Shown here piece after piece: positions 1 through 11,575 of a DNA stretch of 64,000 bases; position 1 is the first letter of the stretch; the number at the start of each line of letters is the position of its first letter. The position numbers and the translations under genes were made by a program. Source of the stretch: Chromobotia macracanthus (taxonomy: Eukaryota; Chordata; Actinopteri; Cypriniformes; Botiidae); the NCBI GenBank assembly GCA_036877525.1, contig JAZGTH010000032.1:2694001-2758000 (forward strand). Reading direction: 5' to 3'. The notes under the pieces were generated by a model, which was given only the letters and a program-made list of their open reading frames with translations, made no database searches and was not told the DNA's origin.

Positions 1-1049
1 ATAGGTATGTAATCATGCAGCTAATTTCAGGTCTCTGTAAAATGTGTTTAAAATATTAAGCAAAAGTAATATTGTAATAATGGTATTGAATGGTGTTGAA
101 AAATTGTGGATTATAATTGTAAGCAAAATGGCATAAAACGTTTGGTAAAAATAAAAAACAGACGGTCGGGTTTGTGGGATTGTAATGTTGCCAATGTTTC
201 TGCAGTGCATTTTCAAAATAACGCAGAGAGAAATTAATGGAGTGAAAGAGACTGCCAGAAATAAGAGAAAAAAGACTGGGCAGAAAAAGAGAGAGAAATC
301 TGACGATGTTACCTGGACCCTAGGGACAAAAGGCGTGGTTCTTCTACTAAGGCATGGTTTCTGAATAATCAAAATTAACATAGAAAAAGCAATAAAACTA
401 AACCAAAACTGCACAGTGGCACACAAATTTAAACAATCCAACTGAGAAGAGATTTAGTCTAACTCTGATTCAGTCATACTGTTTATGTTTTTTAAATATT
501 ACAGGAACCTCATAGCTAAAACATTTTTACACCAGAATCATGAAATAACCAAGGTTTATGAAAGTGAAAGTGGCAAAAATGCCCCAGTAGTGAATAACTC
601 ATCATCTGCTTGATTAGATTTATTTCATAATATCCTTTGTCTATATTATGTAATATTACGTTTGTCTAGTTTAGTACTTAAATGTAGTTGTCTGGTATCT
701 GTTGTGTTTACAGCAATTTTTATATTTGATGCTGTTGTTTCAACAAAACAAAACATTGAACAAACAAGGCAATAATAAAATGCATTCTTTACAACAAATT
801 TTGTGCTCGTATGTAGCATTGAAGAATTCATGGTTGACAGTTTGGGAGGTTCCAAAAATTAAATGTTTTTTAATTGTTGTCACTAATTTGAGTCTCTGAT
901 CTTTTTTGAGATCAAAATAATTCGTTTTCACTTGTATGCTGTTTTTACTTGCATGTTTTTATTGTATAAATTACAATACACTCAAACAACTGAATAAATT
1001 AAATCGTTTTTATGTCACCAATTTGGCTCTGTTTAAACTAGACCTAAGT
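1..1049. other. Left intronic flank, nothing recognised
   Basis: AT-rich sequence with no recognised exon on either strand. Because rims2 runs leftward and its C2 domains have not yet appeared, this is probably intron of rims2. A 142-codon open frame on the minus strand (13-441) is hydrophobic and low-complexity, matches no family I know, and is most likely chance. Confidence 0.5.
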
Positions 1050-1054
1050 CATAT

Positions 1055-1536
1055 TGTCAGAAACACATCTCCCCTGCCAACCATGCTCCCACATTCCCGA
1101 TCACCCGAATACTAATCACGCACACCCATCGCTGATTACCTGCGAGTATAAAGCCACACGCAATTCTCACTCCCTTGTCCGGTCTCAAAGCTTGTGCATT
1201 GTGATTTACCAGACTCACCTTCTTCGTATCCTTACCTCAAGACTCTCTGCCGATTTCCACATGCTCCGACTATCCCAGTATATCCTTCGTGATACTATCC
1301 TGCAATGCAGAAAGAAGTCTTTTATATTCCAGCTCAGTGTGCTTACTTGATAATCCACTAACAGCTACTTACCTATACCCAGCCTTCGTGGTCATTTCCT
1401 GCTAGCTGACCTGCTCAGTAACCTATATGACTTATCCTGTGATTATTTACATTCAGTATATCTTGTGTTTGGATGCTAAGCTAATAAAGCCTTTGTATTG
1501 TCACTCATCTGCCTGTTGCCTTTGTGAATGCTGACA
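1055..1536 (+). repeat. 5' LTR of the Ty3/gypsy element
   Basis: The LTR begins TGTCAG and ends CTGACA, a short inverted repeat. It carries a TATAAA box at 1147-1152 and an AATAAA polyadenylation signal at 1483-1488, the usual LTR promoter and 3'-end signals. It is the same length as the 3' LTR but clearly diverged from it. Confidence 0.93.
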
Positions 1537-1615
1537 GAAGACCGGAACAAGAACATAAGGTATAGATTCCCATTACCCTACGGCTCTAGATCCATTCGCC
1601 GAACTCGTCATTTCA

Positions 1616-2320
1616 TTGCAAGCCATATTAGCACAGAGCACCGTTCCACGATCTACCTCAGCCAGTCCCATGGCCCTACCTACTTCCTACTCGCGTGAGG
1701 CAGTGGATTGTAATGGATTTCCACTCCAGTGTTCATTATACCTAGAAATGCAGTCCCAACAGTTCACCACTGAGAAATCTAAAGTGGCGTTTCTCATATC
1801 CCTTCTGTCGGGAGGTGCACTGTGGTATGGAATACCGGTTCCATATGGAACCAATATGGAACTCCAATAGTCCCATAATTCCTATGACATGTTCACCTCT
1901 CACTTCAAGGACGTTTTTGGAGAATCCACTGGCATGCTCTCCATTCCCAATCAACTCGTTTTAGGATCTCTCAACGCTTAACCCCCTGCCAGCTCAACTC
2001 CCTCATCCATCCATATCTACTCGCCTCACCCCCTAATACGCATTAGAACCCATGCAGATGGATATTCACTGGCTGACAAGATCAGAACACACTCGTCACC
2101 TGTCTTCTGCTTTGTGCCTATACTGTGGTACTCCTGGTCATTTCACCAGATCCTGCCCTACTCGTCCCCCATGCCCTGCAGTGAGTACTGTGCACACCAT
2201 TCCATCTGTGTCCACACTCAAGCTCTTGACAGTTCATTATATAACTCCTGACTACTACTTTTCAGTGCAAGCCTGCCTAGACTCTAGATCCTTGGGAAAC
2301 TTCATATCACAGCACTTCTA
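1616..2320 (+). pseudogene. gag and protease remnant of the Ty3/gypsy element
   Basis: The reading is interrupted by stops and frame changes. A gag core-like stretch occurs at about 1690-1960 (pattern like SKVAFLISLLSGGAL). A CCHC zinc knuckle, CLYCGTPGHFTRSC, follows at about 2118-2160. An aspartic-protease-like stretch ends the segment at about 2270-2320, where the expected DSGA-type active site reads DSRS, so the enzyme would be inactive. The zinc knuckle is seen directly. The protease assignment rests on position and weak similarity. Confidence 0.8.
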
Positions 2321-2354
2321 GATCGGTTTTAGGTACCACAAATGAAGTACTTAC

Positions 2355-3950
2355 ATGTACTCAAGATTAAAACGATCCAAGGTGTGGGAAGTCCGCTACA
2401 AATATCCTGCCATCATACTTCAAGCTGGGTATTTCCATCGGGAGTACATCTCCTTTCTTGTGCTGAAGAGCTCAACTGTCGACATCATCCTGGGTCACCC
2501 TTGGCTCTCCGAACACTTTCCTAAGATTCAGTGGCCAATAAGTGAAATCACCCAATGGAGTGAGTATTGTTTACAAAACGGCATGATTCCTCGTTCCTAC
2601 GATCCAGCACTCCAACTATGTTGGACCAATATAGAGAGTCCAGAACCTCAAGTCTGTCAAATTACCACTGAATACCAGGTGTTCTAGGATGTGTTCAGTA
2701 AGCAAGCAGCTACCCATCTACCACCACATCGGCAATGGGACTGCGCTATTGACCTGTTGCCTGGAGCCAAATTCCCTAAGGGTAGAGTATGTTCATTGTC
2801 CATCCTGGTATGCAAGGCCATGGAAGAGTACATCACGGAGGCTCCCAAGCAATGTTTCATCCGTCCATACACCTCTCCAGCTGCCTCATGTTTTTCTTCG
2901 TGGGTATGAAGGACAGAGGCTTGAATCCATGTATTGATTACCATACTCAAAATTCACAAACCATTAAATTCCCCTATCCACTGCCCCTGGTCCCGGCCGC
3001 CCTCTAAGAGCCACGTGGAGCTCGCATTTTTACCAAGTTTGACCTGCGAAGCGCTTACAACCTCGTTCATATCCGGGAAGGCGATGAGTGGAAGACCGCC
3101 TTCATTACACCTTCCAGTCATTACGAGTACCTGGTCATGTTCTATGGTCTCTCCAATTCCCCACTGGTCTTCCAGGGATTTCTGAACAATGTGTTTCCGG
3201 GAGTTCCTCCATCGTTTCGTCATTGTTTACATTGATGCTATCCTGATTTACTCCCGGAACCTGGCCAAACATCGCCAACACGTTGAGCAGGTCCTTTTGA
3301 AGCTAAGGGAAAATTAATATATTTATATATAATATACAGTTATATCTTAAACTTGAAAAATGTGAGTTCCACAGAACTACCATCCCTTTCCTAGGTTATG
3401 TGATCAACCCCGAGGGTGTCCAGATGGATCAGGGTAAAGTTCAAACCCTTCATGATTGGCCCAAACCCCAAACTGTAAAAGAACTTCAAAGTTTCTTAAA
3501 TTTTTCAAATTTCTATTGCTGGTTTATTCATAATTTTAGCCTCCTCACTGCCCCTCTCACCTCCATGCTCTGTAAGAATCCCAAGTCTCTGTCCTGGAAC
3601 CTCAAAGCCCACAAATACTTTGAACAACTCAATCACGCCTTCTGCACCGTTCCGATCCTCATCCATCCTGATCCTCAGCATCACTTCGTTGTAGAGATCG
3701 ACGCCTCCACCGTTGGGGTTGGAGCGGTGCTATCACAATACCATGTAGTGCCTCCACTCCTCCATCCCTGCGCTTACTACTCTATGAAACTTACCCCAGG
3801 TCCAATTACACATAACCTACCATCTTGGACCCAAGAACGTCCAAGCAGATTCCCTATCCCATATTTACTAACCAGACTGTCCATCTACACAAGAACCCAT
3901 CCATCCTCCAGCCATTGTGGTCAGTCCCATTCAATGGGATCTAGATGAAC
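2355..3950 (+). pseudogene. Reverse transcriptase and RNase H remnant of the Ty3/gypsy element
   Basis: Several frame breaks are present. The RT palm region spans roughly 2990-3310. There the polymerase motif reads YIDA instead of YIDD, so the catalytic pair of aspartates is lost. From 3390 a continuous 180-codon stretch covers the end of RT and the RNase H-like region (for example DWPKPQTVKELQSFL and VVEIDASTVGVGAVLSQY). A short AT-rich insertion-like patch interrupts RT at about 3315-3345. Confidence 0.85.
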
Positions 3951-5192
3951 AAATCCAAATTGCCACCCAGTCAGAGCCTGCTCTGCTGGGAGGTCCAGAA
4001 GGAAAAACCTATGCCCCCTCCTCTCTCTGTTTATCCCTGCACACTTCTCCGGACTCTGAACACCCAGGCAGCCAACATACTCTCTTGCTCCTCCAGGATT
4101 GGTACAGGTGGCCCAGTATGGCCCAGGTTTCTCCCAATTTGTCAAGAGTTGCTCAGTCTGTGTTATCTCAAATACCCCATGACAACTACCCACTCATAAA
4201 TTAGTTCCTCTTCCCATACCACAAAGGCCATGGTCCCACATCAGACCAAGTTGACTTTGTCACAGATCTCCTCATCTCCCACAACTGTATCCTTGTAGTA
4301 GTCAACTGTTTCTCCAAAGCATGTAAGCTCATTCCCCTCAAAGGCTTTCCAACCTCCTTCAAAACAGCTGAATTGTTATTTCAACACATATTCCGTAACT
4401 TTGGCATTCCCGAAGACACGTCTCCTATCATGGGCCCCAGTTTATCTTTTGGGTATGGAAATCATTCTTCAAACAATTAGGAGTCTCTGTCACACTATCA
4501 TCCATGAGGGTATATTGTCACAACAATCAGCACAGTTGGAACTGTTTCTTACTATGTGTATGCTCAAGAGTTTCACACTCTTTCAATGCATACTCGGTTT
4601 CCAACCACCACTATTTCCCTGAACCAGTGAACCATCCAACGTTCCAGCTATGGACCACTGGTTCTGTGAGAGCGAGAGAGTTTGGGATTCAGTTCAAATC
4701 TATCTACAACAAGCAGTCCAGAGACACAAGGACCATGCAGATGTTCAACGCTCCACCGCTCCTGCATATCAACCTGGTGGCAAAGTGTGTTTATTCACTC
4801 GGGATCTCCATCTCTGACTGCCCTTTCCTCATCATGAGGCCAACAAAGTCACCTACCAGCTTCAACTCCCCCTACAGTATGGCATTCACCCCATATTACA
4901 TGTGTCACTTCTGAAACACTTCACTAACCCTGTCACTCCCACTGTTACAGATACCAAAGAATCCGAAGTCCCCACTCCTCCGGAAATTGCTGAAGAAGAC
5001 TCCATATATCGTGTCCACGACATCCCAGACTTTCAGCGATGAGGCATCTGCCTTGAATACCTCATGGATTTGGAGGGGTACGGTCCAAAGGAAAGATCAT
5101 GGGTAGCCTGGGATGACATACTAGATACGATTTCCACCAAAATCATACAGACCGTCCTGCTCCCAGAGTTAGAGGCTGTCCTCGCCGTATAG
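3905..5192 (+). pseudogene. Integrase and chromodomain remnant of the Ty3/gypsy element
   Basis: The integrase zinc-binding region (about 3920-4190), catalytic core (about 4210-4600) and C-terminal part (about 4620-4915) are recognisable across several frames, with stops between them. The last part at about 5060-5140 reads like a chromodomain (YLMDLEGYGPKERSWVAWDD), the mark of chromoviruses, which in this family guides insertion into chromatin. No intact open frame remains. Confidence 0.85.
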
Positions 5193-5226
5193 AGGCATCA
5201 GGAGCTGCCCGTGGAGGAGAGGGTAA

Positions 5227-5708
5227 TGTCAGAAACACACCACTGCCAACCACACTCCACGTTCCAGATTGCCCAAACACTAATCACACACACCTGTCAC
5301 CGATTACCTGCGAGTATAAAGCCACACACAATTCTCACTCCTTCGTCCGGTCTCACAGCTTGTGCATTGTGATTTACCAAACTCACCTTCTTCGTATCCC
5401 TACCTCAAGACTCTCTGCTGATTTCCATGTGCTCAGATGTTCCCAGCATATCCTCTGTGATACTATCCTGCAATGCAGAAAGGACTTTGTTTACATTCCA
5501 GCTAAGTGTGCTTACTTGCTAATCCGCTAACAGCTACTTACCTGTGCCCAGCCCTCATGGTCATTTCCTCCTGCTAGCTGACCTGCTCAGTAACCTATAT
5601 GACTTATCCTGTGATTATTTACGTTAAGTATATCTTGTATTTGGATGCTAAGCTAATAAAGCCTTTGTATTGTCATTCATCTGCCTGTTGCCTTTGTGAT
5701 TGCTGACA
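5227..5708 (+). repeat. 3' LTR of the Ty3/gypsy element
   Basis: Partner of the 5' LTR, with TATAAA at 5315-5320 and AATAAA at 5655-5660. The purine-rich run immediately before it (about 5211-5223) is a plausible polypurine tract. Confidence 0.93.
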
Positions 5709-5713
5709 CATAT

Positions 5714-7036
5714 TGCCTGATAATTGTTTATTTATTATAAATATTACTTATGTTACTTATTATAAGTAATATATAGTAATATTATAGTATAATATTATTA
5801 TAGTAATATTATAGTAATATATAGTAATATTACTAATATTATTAATATACACTAATATTACTAATGGTAATAATTCAGTGAGATTTTTGTATGCACAAGG
5901 AGACTAACAACAGCCAGTGCTCCACAGAGAGATCTGATCTCACAATCATTGAGTCTGTCTGTGATTACATTATGAACCAACACAAAAAAATACTTTTGCA
6001 CAGTACTGTATATGTATGTATATTACATAAATATATTTATATAATATAAATGGCAAATTAAGCATGTACAAAAGACAGCATTCACATCTGAATTTGCGTA
6101 TTTGCATTATGTTTCTAGCCTTAATTTTGATTATAATTAAAAACAATTTCTGTGTTTTTCAATAATAAATGCAAACAATACTTCTTTGTGTCTGTACATG
6201 TTTGTGTTCTGTACTATAGCATATTAGGATAAATCTCCCTCATTTTAAACAAAAACAAAATTTACAACGGTGTAAATCATGACAACACAAAAACTCAACA
6301 CAATCTAGCATAAAAACAGTCAAAGGCATATATCAGCTTTTGTCTGTTAAGATAATTTTTTTAAAAAATACTTTCATTTACAGTGGTTACAGGTACATAA
6401 CACAGCTCCATATCCATTTCCGTATTTAAACATTTTAATGTCCAACAATAAAACCAATCTGTCTACATTCCTTAAAATCAACATGAAACTAATTTCACAC
6501 CCCATTTTACTTGTACAATGTGACATTTTTCAGGATATTTAACAAGAAAAAAGTAAATGAGATTAAATCATTGGACGTATGTATATAAATAACAACTTCA
6601 GCGATAAACAATTTATCTTCACTGAATCTCGGTTACCCAACATTCTTATCCACCAGTGCTGTGTCAGAGCTGACCACCTGCCAACTGAATGGCAAGGTAA
6701 CAAGCCTGAAAACTAATAATGCATTTTCCGTTTCAAGGCCCTTTCTAGAGTCCAGACTGGACAGCAACTGAGAGCGTCTAGGACTGTAACAACTGTCTAC
6801 AATCTGTGACCACAAAGTGCATGTAATCCTAACTATTAAATCTAAGAGGTTTACTTTACTTTAGGCTTTTAAAAAAGGAAGCATCTTAACTATGATTGTT
6901 CAGCAGAACTGAAAGATCTTCCCAATCATATATGACAGGAAGTTACCTCCTAAATCCTCAGGCCACCAGCCAATAAAAAGTAAAAGAAGTCATAAGATCT
7001 GCCAAATGTACATGAGAAGATGTTGTAAGTACTTAC
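5714..7036. other. rims2 intron downstream of exon 12; AT-rich simple sequence
   Basis: The first 160 bases (about 5750-5870) are an imperfect palindromic array of TAGTAATATTA-like units. The remainder is AT-rich without a recognisable exon. The next rims2 coding part (C2A) is not seen here and must lie beyond the left edge. Confidence 0.6.
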
Positions 7037-7146
7037 TGACAGCTGTCCAGACAGGTAGTGAGGGGTGTCCCGAAGCATTCCAGGACTCATGGGGGACGTG
7101 ACAGAGATAGAAGGGCCCATTTTCTGGGATTCAAAGGAACTTGAAC
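7037..7146 (-). CDS. rims2: rims2 exon 12: PDZ-C2A linker
   Basis: 110 bp. Acceptor TTTCAG at 7147 onward, donor GTAAGT just below 7037. It starts with 2 bases of a split codon and ends in phase 0. The protein is a serine-rich linker (SSFESQKMGPSISVTSP, then MSPGMLRDTPHYLSGQLS) that directly precedes the C2A domain in RIM1 and RIM2. The next exon, which would begin C2A, is not in the window. Confidence 0.93.
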
Positions 7147-7262
7147 CTGAAACAGATGAAAATTGGTGTCCTGTGGATTAGACCACTGATTTGCATGTTC
7201 CTTCTAGCAGTGCTAACACATTAATATGAGCTTGTGATGTTGTGAAAAGTGACAAAACTCAC
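7147..7262 (-). other. rims2 intron 11 (short)
   Basis: 116-bp intron with GT/AG ends. Nothing else seen. Confidence 0.85.
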
Positions 7263-7309
7263 TTGATTCAAGTTGTCCATGTGTGCTCTCTGGTATTCTA
7301 GGGACATCT
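7263..7309 (-). CDS. rims2: rims2 exon 11: short linker exon
   Basis: 47 bp, acceptor TTCTTAG and donor GTGAGT. It encodes about 15 residues, DVPRIPESTHGQLES, which follow the PDZ domain. The mammalian protein has nearly the same string here (DIPRIPDSTHAQLES, recalled). 47 is not a multiple of 3, so skipping this exon alone would break the frame. Confidence 0.93.
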
Positions 7310-8805
7310 CTAAGAAAAGAGTAATTCAAGGAATCTGTAAGATTTGTGTAAGCTTATGAATTTAATTATATATTAATCAACTATGTTTGAGTGATGATGC
7401 AGACTAATTGTTAAACCAACTGTTGTTGAATCAATTCACTATGCATTGCTCAAAAGAAAAGAAAACAGATTAAAACTATTGTGATATTCACAGAGTTGGT
7501 TCATTTGATACAACCCTCAAAACAGAATAATATATATACGGCATTATTCCCTAAAGAAAGCCTGAGCATCTACTTATATTATTGCTTGCTGGCATTTATT
7601 GCTGTGCCCCAAAGCCCATCTCCTTGCTTAAAGGGACCTTTTGCATTCTTGAGCCCACAGATGAGCTGATAGAGAACAAGGCTATTGGCTGAAATGTTTG
7701 TGTTGCATGCAGGGGGTCTAACTTTTGTTGAGTACAGTGGGGGTTAAACGTGGTCTTCTGATTGGTCACTTTGGTTGTCTTAGGTTGGTTTCAGTCACAT
7801 GGTCAAGGAAAGGATGAAAAAGGAATTTAAGATATGCTCTGCCTCTTTTTTCCTGGGTCTTTTCCATGGTGCTCTTTTCCTCTTGCACTCCTCTTCTTTG
7901 TGCTCTTCTTTTTTCTGAGTGTTTTTCCTTGAGTTCTGCACTGGGATTCTGCACATACTTTATGCTCTTCTTCTTTATCTGAGCTCTAGGCCCAACTTCC
8001 AGCCCTCTCTTTTCTAATCTTTCTTTCTCTATCTTATGTTCTTTGTCTGCAAGGTAATATTCTCCACATACACTGTTTAAAGTTGTGTACTGTATGTCAT
8101 TTACCATTACATGCATCTTCATTGTATCCATTTTATGTATAACTTCAGGCAATACATAAAATGTTAATGTTAATAAACCTATAAATTGTGGACCAACTAG
8201 TTTTGATTCATTGTTAATAATTAAAACTACCTATTGCAATACAATATAGACATTATAGCAACGCTCTCCCACATTTAGCTATCATAACTGCCCTTATTTC
8301 CGTCGTTGGTATAAGTAGCAGAAGGGTGGAAACTGACAGAAAATACACAGTTTTATACCATCTTGCTGTTAACACTTTTCTAGTCATTTCGGCATTCCTA
8401 CAGCTTGAACCACTGTAGTGAAACCACCCTTACACTCCTAAAGGAGGAGTTTTAACCAGAAAACCGTGGACATGTATAACAATATAAACACTTCCTGGGC
8501 CCTTGTTAACCAAATAGATTATAAGCATACTAAATCATACTAAACCATTTTTTTTTATGAAAAATGGCAAAAGTTTTAGGGGTGGGGTTAGGGAACCGTG
8601 GTAGAAAATTGAATTTGCTCAGTATAAAAAGGACAGTCCCCATAAACCACATATGCGAGTATGTGTGTGTTTGTGTGCCCACACCAGCCCCAACAGGCCA
8701 TCCTTCTTCATAAACCGACATTGTCAGGAAAAATAAGTTTTGTGTCCCTGAAGTGACATGTTCAGTATTGTGAAGAATAATGATCCATCACCCGCTTCAA
8801 CTCAC
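7310..8805 (-). other. rims2 intron 10
   Basis: 1.5 kb. It holds a charged 128-codon open frame on the minus strand at 7766-8152, rich in K and E, which lies in a polypyrimidine-biased plus-strand tract. It matches nothing I know and is not joined to rims2. No repeat of known type was recognised. Confidence 0.6.
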
Positions 8806-8929
8806 CTTATCGGTCGTGAGACCACCAGCTCCACCTGTGGCTCAGGCTTGGATTCTAGAATGATATTGTAAACTTCTTTGAATGTGGCACCCTGCAAAAC
8901 CCTCCCGTTCCACTCCAGAACCTGATCAC
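8806..8929 (-). CDS. rims2: rims2 exon 10: C-terminal half of PDZ domain
   Basis: 124 bp, acceptor CTGTAG, donor GTGAGT. Encodes GDQVLEWNGRVLQGATF and, further on, ESKPEPQVELVVSRPI, the beta-strand and helix half of the RIM PDZ domain. In this family the PDZ binds ELKS/CAST proteins and the C-termini of N- and P/Q-type calcium channels. The sequence is close to mammalian RIM2. One visible difference is GDQ where mammals have GDE. Confidence 0.97.
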
Positions 8930-10287
8930 CTACAGAGAGACAAAATAAAAGAAGAACATCTAGAAGGATGTTCCTTCTTATAAACTTGGAAGTCATAATT
9001 ATAATATGATTTTATTCAAGCAGTGTTGGGCAGTTGTATATTACTTTAAAATTTCAAAAGAGAACATGGGTGCTATTTTAGCATTAATGTAACAAGAGGG
9101 TAAAAGATTACCTAAAAAAAGTGCATTACATGTGTAAATATAGCTGCAAGGAGCAATTACGGGGTCAAGCTCAACAACAACACTAAGGAAAATATTTGTG
9201 GGCATCTCTGTTTAAATTTAAAGAGACCACTCTCATGATTTTAGACCAAAGTTTTCAAACGTTATACACAAAAATAGCTTTTTTTTCAATCTCTGCACAA
9301 GTAGGTGGTGTTGTGACAAAACATTGGGAAGATACAGCCTCACGTCCATTTTTTTTTTTGCATTTTTTCACCAAATTTGTTTGCGGTCGGGTTTATCAAA
9401 AACTTTTGATAACTGTTTGACTGGATTGTGTCTGCATGCAACATACCAAATTTCGTGCATATTTGTACAAACGGAGGAGATAGGAGGAGTTTGAAAAAGT
9501 ATGTTTATAAAAAGTTAAAATGGCAAGAAAATACCAGCAAAATGCATTTGAATCATCATGAGTCAAGAAATTAGAGGGAAAAAATGTTGTTTCTTGGACT
9601 TCTGAGTCAAACATGAACATTATGAACAGTTATGAACATTAAAACGAGCGGAATTTTGAACTGTTGGAAGTTCAGGTTATATTTCAGTCTTCTATCTGTG
9701 TTCTATCTTTGGTACTTGACCCCTAATAATAAGGAACTAACAGATACAATAGTTTTATGAATTATTGTTTTATGGGTTATATTGGTTGTAGAGTTCTGTT
9801 GTATAAACCTTGTCTTATAAACCAGCTACATAATTAGTATTTTCTGGCAAAGTTTATAACTTAGTAATAATACACAAAATTCATACAAAATAAACTGTAT
9901 AGTCAGGATTTACAATTAAATAGTATTTAAGACCAATACCAATTAATTTCCTTTATACATTTTAACACACCCCCAACTGCAAAAATCCTGAATCCATGAA
10001 TATTTCAACAACAATATTATCGGATTTATTGTCTTTGCCTCTATTAACTTATAGTTCTCAGATATAGATCTTAAAAGGTAATCAGTACTTAATTTTTTGG
10101 ATACATTACAATTCAACTTTACTTGTTAATCGAAAATATTTAAATCGTCAAGCTCTGTGTCATTATTAGTAACAGTACAGCATGCAAATAAAGACTATGA
10201 CAAATACTTGCATTTATTTCCAAATGCAGAATAACTTTACAGCAGCACAAACAGAAAGTGTTTAGTTGTCTTAATGGATGTTCTTAC
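8930..10287 (-). other. rims2 intron 9, with a dispersed repeat
   Basis: 1.36 kb. A sub-segment at about 9143-9640 looks like a dispersed fish repeat (listed separately). The rest is AT-rich with no other recognised content. Confidence 0.6.
9143..9640. repeat. Probable dispersed teleost repeat
   Basis: It opens with GCTGCAAGGAGCAATTACGG followed by GTCAAGC. I recall a very similar string, GCTGCAAGCAGCGATTACGG, from many fish repeats. Later parts (conserved-sounding CCAAATTTCGTGCATATTTG) fit the same family. I cannot assign a class or clear ends. Confidence 0.35.
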
Positions 10288-10387
10288 CTGGTCGGAGATG
10301 ACCAACAGTGTCTGCCAGACTTCCTTTCTTCACCTTCGTGATGAAAGCACAAAGTCTCCCAGACTCTGTCATCTTTCCCCCTACGAC
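10288..10387 (-). CDS. rims2: rims2 exon 9: N-terminal half of PDZ domain
   Basis: 100 bp, acceptor TTGCAG, donor GTAAGA. It starts in phase 0 and ends one base into the next codon. Encodes VVGGKMTESGRLCAFITKV and KKGSLADTVGHLRPG, the part of the RIM PDZ domain holding strands B and C and the carboxylate-loop region. It is highly conserved with mammalian RIM1/RIM2. Confidence 0.97.
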
Positions 10388-11144
10388 CTGCAACAGACAC
10401 ACCAGCACTGAAATTTAGTATTGAAAATATGCTTTATTAGGCCAAATTATGTGCAAAATGAAGTCTTAGCATGCTTTTGATTGGGTGCTGATTTCTACAT
10501 AAATGTGTATTTTTTTAAAGTGAATAGAGGATAGTTTTCCCTACCAATGACACAATTGCCAGTTAAAAAACAATGTCTCGTTTGTTTTAGCACTAATGGA
10601 CATAAACGGGATCAGATACCTGATGTGGATTTAAATTAGCTAAGTGTTTAAATACCTGAAACTTTAAACTGTGACCCATTTTACTGGGTCTCATTTTATA
10701 CTAGGTGTTTTTAAACACTGTTGTTACATAAAGCACATAAACGCATTTACCACATTGTACGTTGAAACATACATGTTGTACTGAGTTGAGGTTCTTGACA
10801 CACTGAAAAAAACCTTTTCCAAATATCACTAAAAAGGAAACTGTGCTGAGTAAATTGTGCAAACATTTTGTTTTATAATTTAGCACACTCTTTAAAAAGT
10901 CTAAGTTACATAGAAAGGAGGTATGTTTGCCCTAAAAATAAAAGCAATAATTTCAGTGGTTTACTAGCCTATATATTGCCCTCAGCTGAACTTTGTTTAT
11001 GATGACTTATTATAACTTTACAACAAATTTAATTTTACTACTAATTACTAATTAATTTTTTGGGGGTTTTTTTTGGGTCATTAATATGGCTTTGTTATGA
11101 GTGAACTCCGACAATATGAGGGTCTCTTATAGTATATTTCTTAC
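10388..11144 (-). other. rims2 intron 8
   Basis: 757 bp of AT-rich sequence. Nothing recognised. Confidence 0.7.
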
Positions 11145-11264
11145 CTTGAGGCCAAGCAGTGTGCCTGTGTCTCTGGGCACCGTGCCATCTTTCATGCGTT
11201 TGTTTAGCACTACCCGCCCTATAAGGCGCTCTCCATCTTTGGATGGTTGCCATGTCACCGGGTG
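11145..11264 (-). CDS. rims2: rims2 exon 8: start of the PDZ region
   Basis: 120 bp, exactly 40 codons, phase 0 at both ends. Acceptor CTGTAG, donor GTAAGA. Encodes HPVTWQPSKDGERLIGRV then VLNKRMKDGTVPRDTGTLLG, the lead-in and first strand of the RIM PDZ domain. Both alternative exons 7a and 7b splice to this exon in the same phase. Confidence 0.97.
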
Positions 11265-11531
11265 CTACAGGGTCAAAGTGACAATACACCACTGGATTTA
11301 ATACAAGCGTCCACACTGAACATTACACACACACTTATGCTCAGACTCTGGAAGAATAAAGAAAGAGGCTGAACTCTGGTTTGCTGTGAAGACACAAACG
11401 GTGCCTACTATCAGTAAAAAATGTGGCAAAGCTATTGACATGATATAATTTCAATCATTTTGCATTTTTTAAAATTTTATCTTTCAGAAATGGGTAGAAT
11501 AATTAAAAGGGGCATAACAGAATATATTTAG

Positions 11532-11575
<44 letters not shown>

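Larger units (their letters stand above)
1050..5713 (+). mobile_element. Ty3/gypsy LTR retrotransposon (chromovirus type), degenerate
   Basis: Two 482-bp LTRs (1055-1536 and 5227-5708), each beginning TGTCAG and ending CTGACA, bracket a 3.7 kb internal region. The host sequence CATAT is directly repeated outside both ends (1050-1054 and 5709-5713), the 5-bp target duplication expected of this superfamily. Internal order is gag with a zinc knuckle, protease remnant, reverse transcriptase, RNase H, integrase and a C-terminal chromodomain, all plus strand, which is the chromovirus order. The frame is broken many times, so the copy is dead. The LTRs differ at about one base in ten by eye, so the insertion is old. 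It lies in a rims2 intron in the opposite orientation to the gene. A primer-binding site is not obvious after the 5' LTR. Confidence 0.95.

Noticed and set aside
13..441. 142-codon minus-strand open frame
   Set aside because: Hydrophobic, low-complexity, no recognisable domain, no splice link to rims2. Consistent with chance in AT-rich DNA.
5714..7036. A rims2 C2A exon
   Set aside because: Looked for the family string after GQLS (KLWFDKVGHQL-like) on the minus strand and did not find it. It must lie outside the window.
7766..8152. 128-codon charged minus-strand open frame inside a rims2 intron
   Set aside because: Composition follows a polypyrimidine plus-strand tract. No family resemblance and no phase-compatible splice sites noticed.
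11095..11316. 73-codon minus-strand open frame over rims2 exon 8
   Set aside because: Wrong frame. The RIM PDZ lead-in is read in another phase and the exon ends are fixed by splice sites.
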